From positions 1 through 25,345 of the forward strand of contig JADJXF010000030.1 in assembly GCA_016715995.1 (NCBI GenBank): a DNA stretch of 25,345 nt, given 5' to 3'. Origin of the DNA: Flavobacteriales bacterium (lineage in GTDB: Bacteria > Bacteroidota > Bacteroidia > Flavobacteriales_F > PHOS-HE28). Shown piece by piece: positions 1-8,287 of the stretch. Within the stretch, counting starts at the first letter, position 1, and each line of letters starts with the position of its first letter. A model generated the notes under the pieces. That model saw only the letters and a program-made list of their open reading frames with translations. It was not told the origin of the DNA and did not search any database. The position numbers were made by a program, and so were the translations under genes.

Positions 1-1
1 C

Positions 2-337
2 GCCAACATCTCCCTCGACTTCAGCCGCCGGTGATGGCAGGCCGAGGCCAGCGTGCTGGTGGCGGAGTTCAGTACGGGGGTGGTGGAACAAGGTGGTCAG
101 GATTTGGTGCTGATGCCCAACCCGACGAATGGCGAACTGCTTGTTCAGTTGCCTGAGCAAGGACATGACGGAGGTACCATCCGCATACTTGCCATGGACG
201 GACGTGCTGTGCTTGAACTGCGGTCCAACGATAACCGAACCCTTCTGGACCTTTCCGGTCTTGGCGCTGGACCTTACCTGTTGGAATGGACCAGCGCCGG
301 CGGCACAAGGCTGGTCAAGCCCTTCGTACGGCACTGA
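2..337 (+). CDS. C-terminal end of a T9SS-secreted surface protein (5' partial, frame disturbed)
   Basis: This is the tail of a gene that begins before the window. The last 80 or so residues form a type IX secretion type A sorting domain: the PNPTNGELLVQLP motif, a central IRILAMDGRAV strand, an LSGLGAGPYLLEW strand and a basic end (LVKPFVRH). In the family this domain directs export through the Por system and anchoring at the cell surface. Bases 2-31 encode ANISLDF, matching ANIYFDF of the next gene, so the upstream part is the same conserved repeat-type domain. Between about 23 and 52 the frame is lost (stop TGA at 32-34) and then regained: relative to the next gene, one base is missing and about four are extra. 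That is either a consensus error or a mutation. The sorting domain is clear; the N-terminal part is outside the window. Confidence 0.75.
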
Positions 338-368
338 TGATCGTGAACCATTACCTACTTGAACGACC

Positions 369-3053
369 ATGATGAACAAGATCCTCCTGAGCCTGGTCCT
401 CCTGGTCGCCCACCTGACCGCAGGAGCCGTTACCGTGACGATCTCGGTGAACTGGCAACCGCTGTGTACCGGCGCCAATGGTGAGTTGAGCGCGAACGCC
501 AGCGGCGGTGTCGGTCCATACACGTTCCTGTGGTCCAACGGCTCCACCGAAGCAACGATCACAGGCTTGGTTGCTGGAACCTACTCAGTGACCGTGACGG
601 ACGGGAACAACGACCAGGCCACGGACGAGATTGAGTTGACCTCCATCGACTATTCGGACCCCATCTATTCGGGTTGGGGCACCAGGCCGTATTGTCCTGG
701 GGTGTATCCGGATGCAGCGTTCCTCATCATCGTACCCGAGCTGAGCAGTGTTCAATGGGGTCCACCACCGTACTTCCTGAACGGCGAGTTCATGGATGTG
801 GTCAACCCGTTCGAAATATGGACGAGCTACCTGGGCACCGTGCCGGGAACTCCCGGGGTCACCTACAACGTGACCTTTCAGGATGGCAACGGGTGCGCGG
901 GCCAGTGGCCTCTTACTCCTGTTGGTCCGGTCCAATGGCCGGTGCTGGGGATCCTCAATATCCAGGGCTCCTGCGACAACTTCGACACAGGCATCGCTTA
1001 CGGCGGCACCAACGCCACCGAGACCAGTTACACGCTGGAGAATGTGAGCATCCAACAGATGATAGTGGCGCCTGGCTATGGGGAGTGGTTAGGGCCTAGC
1101 CCTGGTACGATACAGCTCACCGAACTCCCTCCGGGTGATTATCGCTTCAGGCAGCGGATCATCGGACTATGGGAAAGCCCCGAATGCTACGATGAGCTCC
1201 TGTTCACCATACCTGACCTTGGTCCCACTTGCGGCAGAGTGCAAGGACAGGCCTTCGTGGATTACAACCAGAACTGCACCAGGCAGTCGAACGAGCCGTT
1301 CGCGCCGGGGCAAATCATCGAAGTGTTGCCTGGGCCCTATTACGCCACCACGAGCGGATCTGGATATTATTCACTGATACTCCCCTTCGGCAACTACACA
1401 TTGACCCAACAGAGCACCCAATTGGCCGAACACTGTTCCGGCGCGCCCATCCCCTTCACCATCGCAGCATCGCCGAACACCGTTACCCGCAACCTGCCCG
1501 ACACATCGCTGGTGGGGCTTGATGTGCAGGCCACGCTCAGCAGCGGCATCGCACGTCCCGGCTTCGAGTTCCAGTACGCCATCAACGTGCGCAACCTGAC
1601 ACCACCGGCCAGCGGGGCCACCTCGGTCACCTTCACCTTCGACCCCACGCTGACTTACCTCTCCGCCACGCCCATCCCCAGCAGTGTAAGCGGCAATACC
1701 ATCACGTGGAACCAAGCCCAACTCACGGCATGGCAGTCGCGCAGCTACACCATCCGCTTCCAGGTACCGCCCGATGTGGGCCTGCTGGGTTATGAATTGA
1801 TGGCCACGGCCAATGTTTCCACCACCAATTCCGACGGCAACCCGGCCAACAACAGCGCCCCCAACCTGCGCACCATCACAGGAGCCTACGACCCCAACGA
1901 CAAGCTGGCCTACACCAGCAGCGGCAACACCGGCGTGTGGCAGATCGACGAGGACGAGTGGATCGATTACACCATCCGCTTCCAGAACACCGGCACGGAC
2001 ACGGCTTTCAATGTGGTCATCACCGATACCCTTCCTCACACCCTCGATCCGGGAAGCATCATCGCGGGTGCGGCTTCGCACTCATTCACATGGGAGTTGC
2101 GGGATCAAGGCACCGTGAAGTTCTACTTCCCGAGCATCCTGCTGCCCGACAGCAACATCAACGAGCCGCGCAGCCACGGCTTCGTGGGTTTCCGCATCCG
2201 TCCTCGCCTGCCGATCGCGGAGGGCACTGTGATCGAGAACATCGCCAACATCTACTTCGACTTCAATCCGCCGGTGATTACCGAGCCGAGCGTGCTCACC
2301 GCCGCGCCTACGGTGAAGGTGGATGCCCGCGCATTGCTCTCCGGCCCCTACGATGCGCAGACCGGACAGATGCGCGACCTGCTGCGATCACAAGGATTGG
2401 TGCCGGTCACCGAGCCCTACACAGCATTGGGCTATGCGCATAATGGCGGCGGAGGCAATGAGACCATAGCGCCAGCCGTGCTCGCCGCAACCGGTTCAGA
2501 AGCCATCGTGGATTGGGTGGTGCTTGAATTGCGCAGCGCAGCACAACCCGCCACGGTGCTGCACAGCCGCGCGGCATTGCTGCGCCGCGATGGCCGCGTG
2601 ACCGACAAGGACGGCACCAGCCCGGTTGCATTCGCAGCGCCAACAGGCAACTACCACGTCAGCATCCGCCACCGCAATCATCTCGGTGTGATGACCGCTG
2701 CTCCCATCAACCTGAACGCAACGGCCACCTTGATTGACTTCACAATCCTAGGTACCGCACTGTTCGGATCTCAAGCCACCGACATTTCCGACAACCTGCG
2801 GCTGCTGTGGCCGGGTGACGCTGATGGGAGCGGCATCTTGAAGTACGTTGGCGCAAGCAACGACCGCGACCCGATTCTGGTGGGCGTCGGCGGCAGCACG
2901 CCGATCAACGTGGTGAGCGGCGTGTACAGCAGGCTCGATATCACCATGGATGGCCAGATCAAGTACGCGGGCGCCAGCAACGACCGCGATCCGATCCTGG
3001 TGGCCATCGGCAGCACGGTGCCTACCAACATACGCGCGCAGCAGCTGCCGTAG
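369..3053 (+). CDS. Large secreted surface protein: SprB-like repeat, conserved repeat domain, dockerin-like C-terminus
   Basis: This encodes an 894-residue exported protein. Residues 1-20 are a signal peptide (LLSLVLLVAHLTAGA). Residues about 30-90 resemble an SprB/PKD-like repeat (ANASGGVGPYTFLWSNGST, GLVAGTYSVTVTD). Residues about 290-345 resemble an SdrD-B or prealbumin-like fold (GQAFVDYNQNC, GYYSLILPFGNYTL). Residues about 380-640 form a DUF11/DUF7619-like region with YDPNDK, IRFQNTGTDTAFNVVITDTLP and ENIANIYFDFNPPVIT. The last 80 residues hold two dockerin-like units (DADGSGILKYVGASNDRD and DITMDGQIKYAGASNDRD). No standard T9SS sorting domain is visible. The start is the ATG at 369, with an alternative at 372; no strong ribosome site is seen, as is common in this phylum. 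Substrate and role are unknown; surface adhesion or structure is an inference. Confidence 0.85.
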   Translation: MMNKILLSLVLLVAHLTAGAVTVTISVNWQPLCTGANGELSANASGGVGPYTFLWSNGSTEATITGLVAGTYSVTVTDGNNDQATDEIELTSIDYSDPIYSGWGTRPYCPGVYPDAAFLIIVPELSSVQWGPPPYFLNGEFMDVVNPFEIWTSYLGTVPGTPGVTYNVTFQDGNGCAGQWPLTPVGPVQWPVLGILNIQGSCDNFDTGIAYGGTNATETSYTLENVSIQQMIVAPGYGEWLGPSPGTIQLTELPPGDYRFRQRIIGLWESPECYDELLFTIPDLGPTCGRVQGQAFVDYNQNCTRQSNEPFAPGQIIEVLPGPYYATTSGSGYYSLILPFGNYTLTQQSTQLAEHCSGAPIPFTIAASPNTVTRNLPDTSLVGLDVQATLSSGIARPGFEFQYAINVRNLTPPASGATSVTFTFDPTLTYLSATPIPSSVSGNTITWNQAQLTAWQSRSYTIRFQVPPDVGLLGYELMATANVSTTNSDGNPANNSAPNLRTITGAYDPNDKLAYTSSGNTGVWQIDEDEWIDYTIRFQNTGTDTAFNVVITDTLPHTLDPGSIIAGAASHSFTWELRDQGTVKFYFPSILLPDSNINEPRSHGFVGFRIRPRLPIAEGTVIENIANIYFDFNPPVITEPSVLTAAPTVKVDARALLSGPYDAQTGQMRDLLRSQGLVPVTEPYTALGYAHNGGGGNETIAPAVLAATGSEAIVDWVVLELRSAAQPATVLHSRAALLRRDGRVTDKDGTSPVAFAAPTGNYHVSIRHRNHLGVMTAAPINLNATATLIDFTILGTALFGSQATDISDNLRLLWPGDADGSGILKYVGASNDRDPILVGVGGSTPINVVSGVYSRLDITMDGQIKYAGASNDRDPILVAIGSTVPTNIRAQQLP
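2841..3002 (+). repeat. Intragenic duplicated dockerin-like unit
   Basis: Two 42-bp copies (2841-2882 and 2961-3002) start 120 bp apart and match at 37 of 42 positions. They encode KYVGASNDRDPILV and KYAGASNDRDPILV. Each is preceded by an acidic loop (DADGSG, DITMDG) like a calcium-binding dockerin loop. The protein-level identity (13 of 14) points to internal duplication under selection. Confidence 0.8.
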
Positions 3054-3060
3054 GGGACGC

Positions 3061-5709
3061 TCACTTCAGCACCGCCAGCCGCTCCTCCAGCGCTTTGATC
3101 TTCGCCTCGGCGTCGGCTTTCTTCTTGCGCTCGGTCTCCAGCACCTGAGAAGGGGCACCAGAAACGAAGCGCTCATTGCTCAGCTTCTTCTCCACGCTGG
3201 CCAGGAAACCGCGCAAGTGGGCGAGTTCGGTCTCAGCCTTCTTGGCTTCGGCCTCGGTGTCGATGTTGCCGCCAAGATCCACAGCGTACTCGGTCGTGCC
3301 CACGAGGAAAGTGATGGAGCCCTCGCTGGCCTTCTCGACCTCGGCGATTGCCGAAACGTTGGCCAGCTTGTTCACGAGCGCTGAGACCGCAGCACGCATC
3401 GGCGCCCGGCCCTTGGCCTGCACGTCAAACGCTTCTCTCGGGCTCATGCCGCGCTCATTGCGCAGGTTGCGCACGGCGGTGGTCAGGTCGAAGGCATGCT
3501 GCATCTCCGCTTCGAGCTTCGCATCCCCATTACCGCTTCCCGGCCACGCGGCGACGATGATGTCCTCCCCTGCCTTCCGATCGCGCAACAGGTGCCACAC
3601 CTCTTCACTGAGGAAGGGCATGAAGGGGTGCAGCAACTTCATCACCTCTTCGAAGATGGCGACTGTGGCATTGTAGGTCTGGCGGTCGATCGGCTCGGCG
3701 ACGCCTTCACCGTCGGCGTTCTTCACGAAGCCGGTCTTGATGCTCTCCAGGTACCAGCTGCAGAGATCGTCCCAGATCAGCTTGTAGGTGGCCATGAGCG
3801 CCTCGCTGATGCGGAACTGCGTGAAGAGCTGGTCGATCTCCGTTGTGCTGCGCGCCACACGGCTCTGCATCCAGACGACAGCAGCGGCGGATGAAGCCGG
3901 TTGTGGTCGATCATCAACGCTCCAACCCTTCACTAGGCGGAAGGCGTTCCAGATCTTGTTGCTGAAGTTGCGGCCCTGCTCACAGAGACTTTCGTCAAAG
4001 GGCAGATCGTTGCCGGCCGGGGATGAGAAAAGCATGCCGGTGCGCACGCCATCGGCGCCGAACTTCTCGATCAGCTCCAGCGGGTCGGGGCTGTTGCCGA
4101 GGCTCTTGCTCATCTTCCGGCCCTGCTTGTCGCGCACGATGCCGGTGAGGTACACGTTCTTGAAGGGCACTTCCTGCCTGTACTCCATGCCGGCCATGAT
4201 CATGCGCGCCACCCAGAAGAAGAGGATCTCCGGGGCGGTGACGAGGTCGTTGGTCGGGTAGTAGTACTTGATGTCGGCGTTTTCCGGGTCCTTGAAGCCG
4301 TCGAACACGCTGATCGGCCACAGCCAACTGCTGAACCAGGTGTCCATGACGTCCTCGTCCTGGGTGATGCCATTGGTACTCTGCTTCGCAGCAGTGAAAT
4401 GCGTGATGGCCTCGGTCTCGGTCTTGCACACGGCCACATCACCGTGCTCGTTGTACCAAGCAGGTACGCGCTGCCCCCACCACAACTGGCGGCTGATGCA
4501 CCAGTCGCGCACGTTCTCCATCCAGTGCTTGTAAGTGTTGGCGAACTTCTGCGGATGCAGTTTCACTCGACCCTCGTTCACCACATCCAGCGCGGGCTTG
4601 GCGAGCTCGCCCATCTTCACGAACCACTGCAACGAAAGGCGCGGCTCGATCACGGCATCGGTGCGCTCGCTGGTGCCCACCTTGTTCACGATGTCCTCGG
4701 TCTTCACCAAGTGGCCTTGCGCTTCCAGTTCCTTCGCGATCTTCTTGCGGACGATGAAGCGGTCCTCGCCGACATACAGTTGCGCAGCAGCGCTCAGTGT
4801 GCCGTTGGGTTCCAGGATGTCGATGGTCTCCAGGCTGTGCTTCTTGCCCAGCTCGTAGTCGTTCACGTCGTGCGCGGGCGTCACTTTCAATGCGCCCGTT
4901 CCGAACTCTCGTTCCACGTACTCATCGAATATCACCGGAATGCTGCGATTGAGCAGAGGAACGAGTACGCGTTTGCCCTTCAGGTGCGCGTAGCGCTCAT
5001 CCTCGGGGTGAACGGCCACGGCGGTATCGCCCAGGATCGTTTCGGGACGCGTGGTGGCAATGGTCACCCACTCATCGGCAGTGCCTTCGACCTTATAGCG
5101 AACGTGGTACAATTTCGAGTTCACCTCCTTGTGGATGACCTCTTCATCGCTCACGGCGGTGAGGGCCACGGGATCCCAGTTCACCATCCGCAGGCCACGG
5201 TACACGAGGCCCTTCTTGTGCAGGTCGATGAACACATCGATGACCGCCTCGCTGAGGTCAGGCTCCATGGTGAAGCGCGTACGGTCCCAATCACACGAAG
5301 CGCCGAGCTTCTTCAACTGCTCGAGGATCACGCCGCCGTACTTCTCCTTCCACGCGAAGGCATGCTTGAGGAATTCCTCGCGGCCGATCGCGCTCTTCTT
5401 GATGCCTTGCTCGCCCAGCAGTCGCACCACCTTCGCCTCGGTGGCGATGCTCGCATGATCGGTACCTGGCACCCAGCACGCGTTCTTGCCCTGCATGCGC
5501 GCACGCCGCACCAGCACATCCTGGATGGTGTTGTTGAGCATGTGCCCCATGTGCAGCACACCTGTCACGTTCGGCGGAGGGATGACCACGGTGTAGGGCT
5601 CGCGGCCGTCGGGCACGCTGCGGAAGTAGCCTTTGTCCATCCAGTGGGCATACCAGCGCCCTTCGGCTTGGGCGGGCTCGAATCGCTTGGGAATCTCCGG
5701 CTGGGACAT
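3061..5709 (-). CDS. valS: Valine--tRNA ligase
   Basis: A class I aminoacyl-tRNA synthetase that charges tRNA-Val in the cytoplasm. It has 882 residues from the ATG at 5709; a TTG at 5730 would add seven residues, but the ATG follows a good promoter element. The HIGH-type motif is HMGH at residues 53-56 in NVTGVLHMGH, and KMSKS is at about 532-536. The editing (CP1) region includes TTRPETILGDTAVAVHP. The anticodon-binding domain follows, and the C-terminal 70 residues form the charged coiled-coil arm typical of ValRS (ERKKKADAEAKIKALEERL). Length and motif order are normal. It converges on the surface-protein gene with only 7 bp between the two stops, leaving no room for a separate terminator. 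Confidence 0.98.
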   Translation of the reverse strand: MSQPEIPKRFEPAQAEGRWYAHWMDKGYFRSVPDGREPYTVVIPPPNVTGVLHMGHMLNNTIQDVLVRRARMQGKNACWVPGTDHASIATEAKVVRLLGEQGIKKSAIGREEFLKHAFAWKEKYGGVILEQLKKLGASCDWDRTRFTMEPDLSEAVIDVFIDLHKKGLVYRGLRMVNWDPVALTAVSDEEVIHKEVNSKLYHVRYKVEGTADEWVTIATTRPETILGDTAVAVHPEDERYAHLKGKRVLVPLLNRSIPVIFDEYVEREFGTGALKVTPAHDVNDYELGKKHSLETIDILEPNGTLSAAAQLYVGEDRFIVRKKIAKELEAQGHLVKTEDIVNKVGTSERTDAVIEPRLSLQWFVKMGELAKPALDVVNEGRVKLHPQKFANTYKHWMENVRDWCISRQLWWGQRVPAWYNEHGDVAVCKTETEAITHFTAAKQSTNGITQDEDVMDTWFSSWLWPISVFDGFKDPENADIKYYYPTNDLVTAPEILFFWVARMIMAGMEYRQEVPFKNVYLTGIVRDKQGRKMSKSLGNSPDPLELIEKFGADGVRTGMLFSSPAGNDLPFDESLCEQGRNFSNKIWNAFRLVKGWSVDDRPQPASSAAAVVWMQSRVARSTTEIDQLFTQFRISEALMATYKLIWDDLCSWYLESIKTGFVKNADGEGVAEPIDRQTYNATVAIFEEVMKLLHPFMPFLSEEVWHLLRDRKAGEDIIVAAWPGSGNGDAKLEAEMQHAFDLTTAVRNLRNERGMSPREAFDVQAKGRAPMRAAVSALVNKLANVSAIAEVEKASEGSITFLVGTTEYAVDLGGNIDTEAEAKKAETELAHLRGFLASVEKKLSNERFVSGAPSQVLETERKKKADAEAKIKALEERLAVLK

Positions 5710-5727
5710 GGTCTGAATTGAAGGCCG

Positions 5728-5735
5728 CAAAGGTA
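5728..5735 (-). promoter_or_regulatory. Putative -7 promoter element TACCTTTG for valS
   Basis: On the minus strand TACCTTTG matches the Bacteroidota -7 consensus TAnnTTTG exactly and lies 18 bp upstream of the valS ATG. No clear -33 TTG is seen. The heptad repeat at 5743-5770 lies just upstream of it. Confidence 0.6.
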
Positions 5736-5742
5736 TTGGGAT

Positions 5743-5770
5743 GGTTGAGGGTTGAAGGTTGAGTATTGAG
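5743..5770. repeat. Heptanucleotide tandem repeat, four units
   Basis: The plus strand reads GGTTGAG, GGTTGAA, GGTTGAG, TATTGAG in exact 7-bp phase. Read in the direction of valS this is a run of CTCAACC/TTCAACC units ending 7 bp before the putative -7 element. The same unit occurs at 8187-8256. Confidence 0.75.
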
Positions 5771-5821
5771 CGCGTGCTCTCCCGCTAGTTGCCATCTTCG
5801 CTCACTGATTGAGGCCATCCC

Positions 5822-6445
5822 ATGCCGCTCGCTGCATACCACATCAAAGGCCAACTCGAGGCCGGTTGCGACGAGGCCGGTCGCGGGTGCCTCGCCGGAC
5901 CGGTGGTGGCAGCTGCGGTGATCCTTCCGGCGCGCGCGTGGCTGCCGGGGCTCGACGACAGCAAGAAGCTGAGCGCGGCAGAGCGCGAGCGTCTGAGGCC
6001 CTTAATCGAAACGGCCGCATTGGCATGGGCTGTCGCTGTGGTTGAGCCGGCCGAGATTGATGCGGTGAACATCCTGCGCGCCTCTTTCCTGGCCATGCAC
6101 CGGGCGGTGGATGCGATTCAAGTAAGGCCGCAGCACCTCCTCATCGATGGGAACCGGTTCATCCCCTACCCTGGCATCGCTCACAGCTGCCATGTGCAGG
6201 GCGATGGCCGCTTCCGGAGCATTGCCGCGGCCAGCATTCTCGCGAAGACCCACCGCGATGCGCTGATGCAGCGGCTGCACGAAGCATTTCCGGCTTACGG
6301 CTGGACCATCAACAAGGGCTACCCCACGGCCGATCACCGTACCGCCATTGAACGCCATGGCCCGTGCGAGCACCACCGCCGCAGCTTCCGTCTCCTGAAG
6401 CCCGCCGAACCCATCCTCGCCTTCAGCGCGGATCCTTCCACCTGA
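5822..6445 (+). CDS. rnhB: Ribonuclease HII
   Basis: An endonuclease that cuts the RNA strand of RNA-DNA hybrids and removes misincorporated ribonucleotides; cytoplasmic. The 207-residue product has the family's four metal-binding acids: D17 and E18 in CDEAGRG, D109 in LLIDGN and D128 in VQGDGRF. It also has DDSKKLS (residues 45-51) and the C-terminal INKGYPTADHR motif. Length is typical for bacterial RNase HII. It starts at ATG 5822 and is divergent from valS across a 112-bp space that holds the heptad repeat. No strong promoter was found on this side. Confidence 0.95.
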   Translation: MPLAAYHIKGQLEAGCDEAGRGCLAGPVVAAAVILPARAWLPGLDDSKKLSAAERERLRPLIETAALAWAVAVVEPAEIDAVNILRASFLAMHRAVDAIQVRPQHLLIDGNRFIPYPGIAHSCHVQGDGRFRSIAAASILAKTHRDALMQRLHEAFPAYGWTINKGYPTADHRTAIERHGPCEHHRRSFRLLKPAEPILAFSADPST

Positions 6446-6523
6446 GCGCGGTGCCATTACCGAAAGACCTTCTTCCTTTGGGCGCAGTGCAGCATCCGGC
6501 CTGAACCGCTCCCGAACGCGCTC

Positions 6524-7147
6524 ATGCAAGTCGCCCTCACCGCCATCGCGAAATCCTTCGGGAAGGAGACGGTATTCCGCGATGTATCCTTCACGCTCGC
6601 GCCGGGGAGCCGCACCGCCCTGCTCGGTCCCAACGGAAGCGGCAAGAGCACGCTCCTGCAAACCATTGCTGGGGCGCTGGTGCCCACTGCTGGCACCATC
6701 GAGCACCACCTCGGCGAGCGCCTCATCCCGGTGGATGAGGTGTACCGCCACGTGAGCATCGCGGCGCCCTACCTCGGCCTGTATGAAGACCTCTCCCTGC
6801 GCCAGGCCATCGGCTTCCACGCACGCTTCAAGCCCTTGCGCAGCGGACTCGTGCCGGAGGACATCGCACGGATCGCCTACCTGGAATCCGCGCTCGATAA
6901 GCCCGTGCTGCACTTCAGCAGCGGCATGAAGCAGCGGTTGAAGCTGGCCCTCGCGATCCTGAGCGATGCCCCTCTGCTGCTGCTCGATGAGCCCGCGAGC
7001 AACCTCGACGCTGAGGCCGTGGAGTGGTTCCGCCAGCTGCTGCGCGCCCATGCCGAAGGCCGCACTATTGTGGTGGCCAGCAACCGGCAAGCAGTGGAAT
7101 ATGATCTTTGCACCGACGCGATCGAGATGGCCCGGTGGAAGGGCTGA
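6524..7147 (+). CDS. ABC transporter ATP-binding protein (short, single ATPase domain)
   Basis: A 207-residue stand-alone nucleotide-binding subunit. Walker A is GPNGSGKST (35-43), the signature is the unusual FSSGMKQR (131-138) in place of LSGGQ, and Walker B is LLLLDEP (151-157) followed by a D-loop (SNLD). The switch position that is normally His in the H-loop appears to be Asn in VVASNRQ. No permease gene is adjacent, so the transported substrate cannot be told. A TTCCTTTG sequence around 6474-6481 is one base off the -7 consensus and may be its promoter. The 3' end overlaps the proposed start of the next gene, which suggests coupled translation. The length and the SSGM signature recall small haem-exporter-like or Bacteroidota-specific ATPases; the subfamily is not assigned. 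Confidence 0.88.
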   Translation: MQVALTAIAKSFGKETVFRDVSFTLAPGSRTALLGPNGSGKSTLLQTIAGALVPTAGTIEHHLGERLIPVDEVYRHVSIAAPYLGLYEDLSLRQAIGFHARFKPLRSGLVPEDIARIAYLESALDKPVLHFSSGMKQRLKLALAILSDAPLLLLDEPASNLDAEAVEWFRQLLRAHAEGRTIVVASNRQAVEYDLCTDAIEMARWKG

Positions 7148-7734
7148 TCGCCGAGCGGATGCACGACATCGAGCCCTTCTGGAGCTGGCGGCACAAGTAC
7201 ATGTCCGAGGAGGACGAGCGCTCGCCCTTCTTCGGTACGGAGCACAGTGAGTTCCAATTCACTCATGCGGTGTACGACCACCTGATCCATCCGCAGTGGG
7301 ACGCCTTCGGCAGCAGCACCCTTTACATGAAGCTGCTCTTCGCCGACTACGAGCAGGGCAGCGCCATCATCGAGCTCATCGGCGAGTGGAACGACCTGCT
7401 GCACAACGACGTGATGACGTTGAAGCGCAACATCGTGGAGGAGCTGATGGCGCACGGCATCAGCCGCTTCGTGCTCATCGGCGAGAACGTGCTCAACTTC
7501 CACAGCAGCGACGAGGAGTATTACAACGAATGGTTCGAAGAGGCCAATGACGCCGGCGGCTGGATCGCGCTGCTCAACTTCCGTCCGCACGTGGTGGAGG
7601 ACTTGCAGGCCGCGAACATCGACCAGTATTTCCTCCTCGGCGGCCAGCTGAACGCGCTGGAATGGCGTACCTGGGAGCCGGAGGTACTGCTGGAAAAGGT
7701 GGAAGGACTGGTGATGCGAAGACTGGGCGCCTAG
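7135..7734 (+). CDS. Conserved hypothetical protein
   Basis: About 199 residues, rich in aromatic and acidic residues, with no signal peptide or membrane segment. It has well-formed blocks such as IEPFWSWRHKYMSEEDERSPFFG, IHPQWDAFGSSTLYMKLLFADY, IELIGEWNDLLHNDVM and LIGENVLNFHSSDEEYYNEWFEE. I recall similar proteins of about 200 residues in Bacteroidota, but no function is known to me. The start is uncertain: the GTG at 7135 overlaps the upstream ABC ATPase by 13 bp, while the ATG at 7159 gives a product eight residues shorter. The overlap suggests co-expression with the ATPase. It ends in a CTAG at 7731-7734 that is shared with the stop of the convergent NUDIX gene. Confidence 0.8.
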   Translation: MEGLIAERMHDIEPFWSWRHKYMSEEDERSPFFGTEHSEFQFTHAVYDHLIHPQWDAFGSSTLYMKLLFADYEQGSAIIELIGEWNDLLHNDVMTLKRNIVEELMAHGISRFVLIGENVLNFHSSDEEYYNEWFEEANDAGGWIALLNFRPHVVEDLQAANIDQYFLLGGQLNALEWRTWEPEVLLEKVEGLVMRRLGA

Positions 7735-8162
7735 GCCTTCAGCAAGCGCCAGACGTGCCAATCAATGGGCAGCGATAGATCCGCCTCTTTTGAAGTATCC
7801 AGCGCGAGCCAGCGGAAGACCTCCTGATCACCGGGACCACTAATGCCTATGAAGGGCTCCTCCACCACCGGGATGGAGTTGGGATCCGCCACGCGGAAGG
7901 TGAAATACACGCTCACCACCTGCATCGGCGTGCTATGGAAGGCGCTCTGCTGGAAGAAATCGGTGGTGTAGAAATGCTCCACGTCGCGCGCCTCAACGCC
8001 GATCTCCTCGCGGATCTCGCGGATGAGGCAGTCCTTCAAACCCTCGCCGTATTCCAGTCCGCCGCCGGGGAACTTGGTGATGCGCCGCCCCTTGATCAGC
8101 TCGTCGGACACCAGCACTCGCCCTTCGTGAAGGAGGATACCATACGCGCGGATGGTGAACAT
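7731..8162 (-). CDS. NUDIX hydrolase
   Basis: A NUDIX-fold pyrophosphohydrolase of 143 residues. The Nudix box G-x5-E-x7-REU-x-EE-x-G-U runs from G34 to V56 (GGLEYGEGLKDCLIREIREEIGV region) and holds the Mg-binding glutamates. Substrates in the family are nucleoside diphosphates linked to other groups; this one cannot be assigned. I use the ATG at 8162 (MFTIRAYG) because the upstream codons (MASPTSAAS) look non-conserved. Its stop overlaps the stop of the hypothetical gene by four bases. Upstream on its strand lies the heptad repeat; a TAGGTTGG near 8186-8193 is one base off the -7 consensus. Confidence 0.92.
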   Translation of the reverse strand: MFTIRAYGILLHEGRVLVSDELIKGRRITKFPGGGLEYGEGLKDCLIREIREEIGVEARDVEHFYTTDFFQQSAFHSTPMQVVSVYFTFRVADPNSIPVVEEPFIGISGPGDQEVFRWLALDTSKEADLSLPIDWHVWRLLKA

Positions 8163-8186
8163 GGATGCGGCGGAGGTTGGGGATGC

Positions 8187-8256
8187 CAACCTACAACCTG
8201 TCAGCCAGGGCTTTTCAACCTTTCAACTTCCAACCGCTCAACTTCCAACCTTCAGC
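8187..8256. repeat. Degenerate heptad repeat (CAAC-centred, 7-8 bp period)
   Basis: CAAC (or CAGC) cores recur at 8187, 8194, 8202, 8216, 8224, 8231, 8239, 8246 and 8253, a spacing of 7-8 bp with one unit skipped. Units such as TTCAACC and TTCCAAC match the complement of the 5743-5770 repeat. The array fills the space between the NUDIX gene and the SRPBCC gene and ends 7 bp before the TACATTCG element. Confidence 0.65.
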
Positions 8257-8263
8257 CCACGAG

Positions 8264-8271
8264 TACATTCG
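8264..8271 (+). promoter_or_regulatory. Putative -7 promoter element TACATTCG
   Basis: TACATTCG fits the form TAnnTTYG and lies 16 bp before the ATG at 8288. The 12-base string TACATTCGCGCC is identical to the one upstream of tgt at 13047. Confidence 0.55.
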
Positions 8272-8287
8272 CGCCTCATCCTCGCCC

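Noticed and set aside
4399..5721. Long plus-strand open frame (440 codons) opposite valS
   Set aside because: It lies wholly antisense to a full valS with all motifs; the His/Leu/Val-rich product is typical of a GC-rich antisense shadow.
6002..7090. Minus-strand 362-codon open frame across rnhB and the ABC ATPase
   Set aside because: Covers two recognisable genes on the other strand and has no recognisable domain.
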